Source: Piezodorus guildinii (Eukaryota; Arthropoda; Insecta; Hemiptera; Pentatomidae). From it: 64,000 nucleotides of DNA. The notes beneath the pieces were generated by a model that was given only the letters and a program-made list of their open reading frames with translations, did not search any database and was not told where the DNA came from. The DNA lies in the NCBI GenBank assembly GCA_023052935.1, contig CM041295.1, forward strand, positions 169,314,366 through 169,378,365, read 5' to 3'. The stretch's first letter is position 1; every line of letters begins with the position of its first letter. Both the position numbers and the translations under genes were made by a program. This document shows, one piece after another, positions 63,061 through 64,000 of the stretch.

Positions 63061-64000
63061 ATCTCCATCATGGCCTATAACATTGCAGGTTTAAAAAATA
63101 AACAAAGTTTATTAAGTTTTTTTGATTTTGTAAAAAGATATGATATTATTTTATTATTTGAAACGTTCATAGAGAAAAAAGATGTTGAATTGTGTCAGAA
63201 TCTACTGAATGATTTTAGTATTTTTGTAATTCCAGCTGTAAGACGTTTTAAGTATGGCAGGGCTTCGGGTGGGGCAATATATGGTTACAAAAAAACAAAA
63301 TTTACTTCGAGACAATGTTCATTTATTAATATACGCGATAACGTTATTCTAAAATTCTCTGAAAATAAAAACAATATTAATATTATTCCAGTATACCTCA
63401 ATGTAAATACTTGGAAAAAGGATTTCGATTCAATAACGGACTTTGTACAGCAAGGTAATTTACATAATATGGTAATAATAGGAGACATAAATGCCAGAAT
63501 TTCTAACGCCCAAAAATCTAAAACAAATTTAATATATGATGCCAATATTAAGTCAAATCGACAATCTAAAGACTTGTACATTAATTCAAAAGGGAGGTTG
63601 TGGATTGATTTTTGCGAAAATAATGACCTTATAATCCTCAACGGAAGAACTAAAGGTGATGAATTAGGTGAATTAACTTTTGTTGGAGCTATGGGTTCTT
63701 CGGTAATTGACCTTTGTTGTGTCAGTTCGAATTTGATAAATAAAATTGATAAATTTGAGGTTATTACAGAAATTTTCTCAGATCATTTGCCGGTGGCTGT
63801 AACCATGAAAATCACTCATATTAATCGAAATGAGGTCGTTTTGCCCTTACTCCCAAAATTATTTTGGTCAGATGATGAAAATAAAATTTTTAAGAGTAAA
63901 TTAGAGGGGGAAATGTCGAATCTCAAAATTTTAGAGAATGAACCTGAAATATCCTTAGCTAAATTAAATAAATCTATTAAATTAGCAACTACAAAAAAAT
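63061..64000 (+). CDS. LINE ORF2, APE-type endonuclease (incomplete, open to window end)
   Basis: The frame is open from 62908 to the last base. The homology starts at about 63061 (ISIMAYNIAGLKN, with the first in-frame ATG at 63070). Catalytic residues are present: N in YNIAG, E in LLFETF, D and N in VIIGDINAR, and FSDHLPVAV at about residue 240. The reverse transcriptase lies beyond the window. No ATG in this frame precedes the conserved start, so the true initiation is unclear; it may use the ATG at 63070, or an upstream shift may be involved. No inactivating lesion is visible in these 313 codons. Confidence 0.8.
   Translation, partial: MSIMAYNIAGLKNKQSLLSFFDFVKRYDIILLFETFIEKKDVELCQNLLNDFSIFVIPAVRRFKYGRASGGAIYGYKKTKFTSRQCSFINIRDNVILKFSENKNNINIIPVYLNVNTWKKDFDSITDFVQQGNLHNMVIIGDINARISNAQKSKTNLIYDANIKSNRQSKDLYINSKGRLWIDFCENNDLIILNGRTKGDELGELTFVGAMGSSVIDLCCVSSNLINKIDKFEVITEIFSDHLPVAVTMKITHINRNEVVLPLLPKLFWSDDENKIFKSKLEGEMSNLKILENEPEISLAKLNKSIKLATTKK

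Larger units (their letters stand above)
61875..64000 (+). mobile_element. Non-LTR retrotransposon with L1-like ORF1 (5' part; runs off window)
   Basis: 5' UTR of about 350 nt, an ORF1 of the coiled-coil/RRM type and the beginning of ORF2 with an APE-type endonuclease. It is a different lineage from the Jockey-type LINEs, whose ORF1 has CCHC knuckles. The 5' boundary is placed at the end of the AT array and is approximate. Confidence 0.75.

Overview
This window reads as non-coding, repeat-rich nuclear DNA from an arthropod, most likely an insect. The evidence is AT-rich sequence full of (AT)n arrays, Jockey-type and RTE-type non-LTR retrotransposons, an errantivirus-like (gypsy-group) LTR element with an env gene, tRNA-derived SINEs, a Tc1/mariner-like TIR element and Penelope-type hammerhead motifs. 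I recognise no host protein-coding gene, rRNA or functional tRNA. The species cannot be named from the sequence.

Layout. 1-2466: SINE pieces, a hammerhead on the minus strand and unassigned DNA. 2477-6666: Jockey-type LINE copy A, full-length ends but deleted inside, with a perfect 10-bp target-site duplication (TSD). 7085-9032: a block bounded by inverted repeats of about 55 bp. 9120-9915: repeat Rep-2 split by a SINE with a 13-bp TSD. 10602-11106: a third LINE 3' end. 14744-15752: a decayed Tc1/mariner-like element. 17075-21470: dispersed repeat Rep-1 inserted into Rep-1, and a 3.1-kb RTE-type LINE inserted into another Rep-1 copy. 25560-28105: triple nesting (LINE in Rep-1 in Rep-2). 28261-29833: a 1.57-kb insertion whose inverted arms each carry a well-formed hammerhead core. 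32036-34044: a 5'-truncated RTE-type LINE. 34455-35372: a 29-bp minisatellite. 39469-44256: Jockey-type LINE copy B, almost intact (one 4-bp slippage deletion in ORF2). 47881-49418: minus-strand copy C. 56609-61802: the errantivirus-like element on the minus strand, without its reverse transcriptase. 61875-64000: the 5' part of another LINE (L1-like ORF1, then an endonuclease frame that runs off the window).

How the parts relate. The LINEs supply the reverse transcription and endonuclease functions that SINEs of this type normally borrow. The TSDs, empty sites and nesting give a relative order of insertions. The observation most worth following is the set of hammerhead-like cores (1535, 28339, 29686, 36337, 44829, 46734, and weakly 55603). 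Two of them sit in short insertions bounded by their own TSDs. These look like Penelope-derived or retrozyme-like non-autonomous units. The abundant Rep-1 family (about 0.9 kb, at least a dozen copies or fragments, inserted at A/T runs) has no class I can assign.
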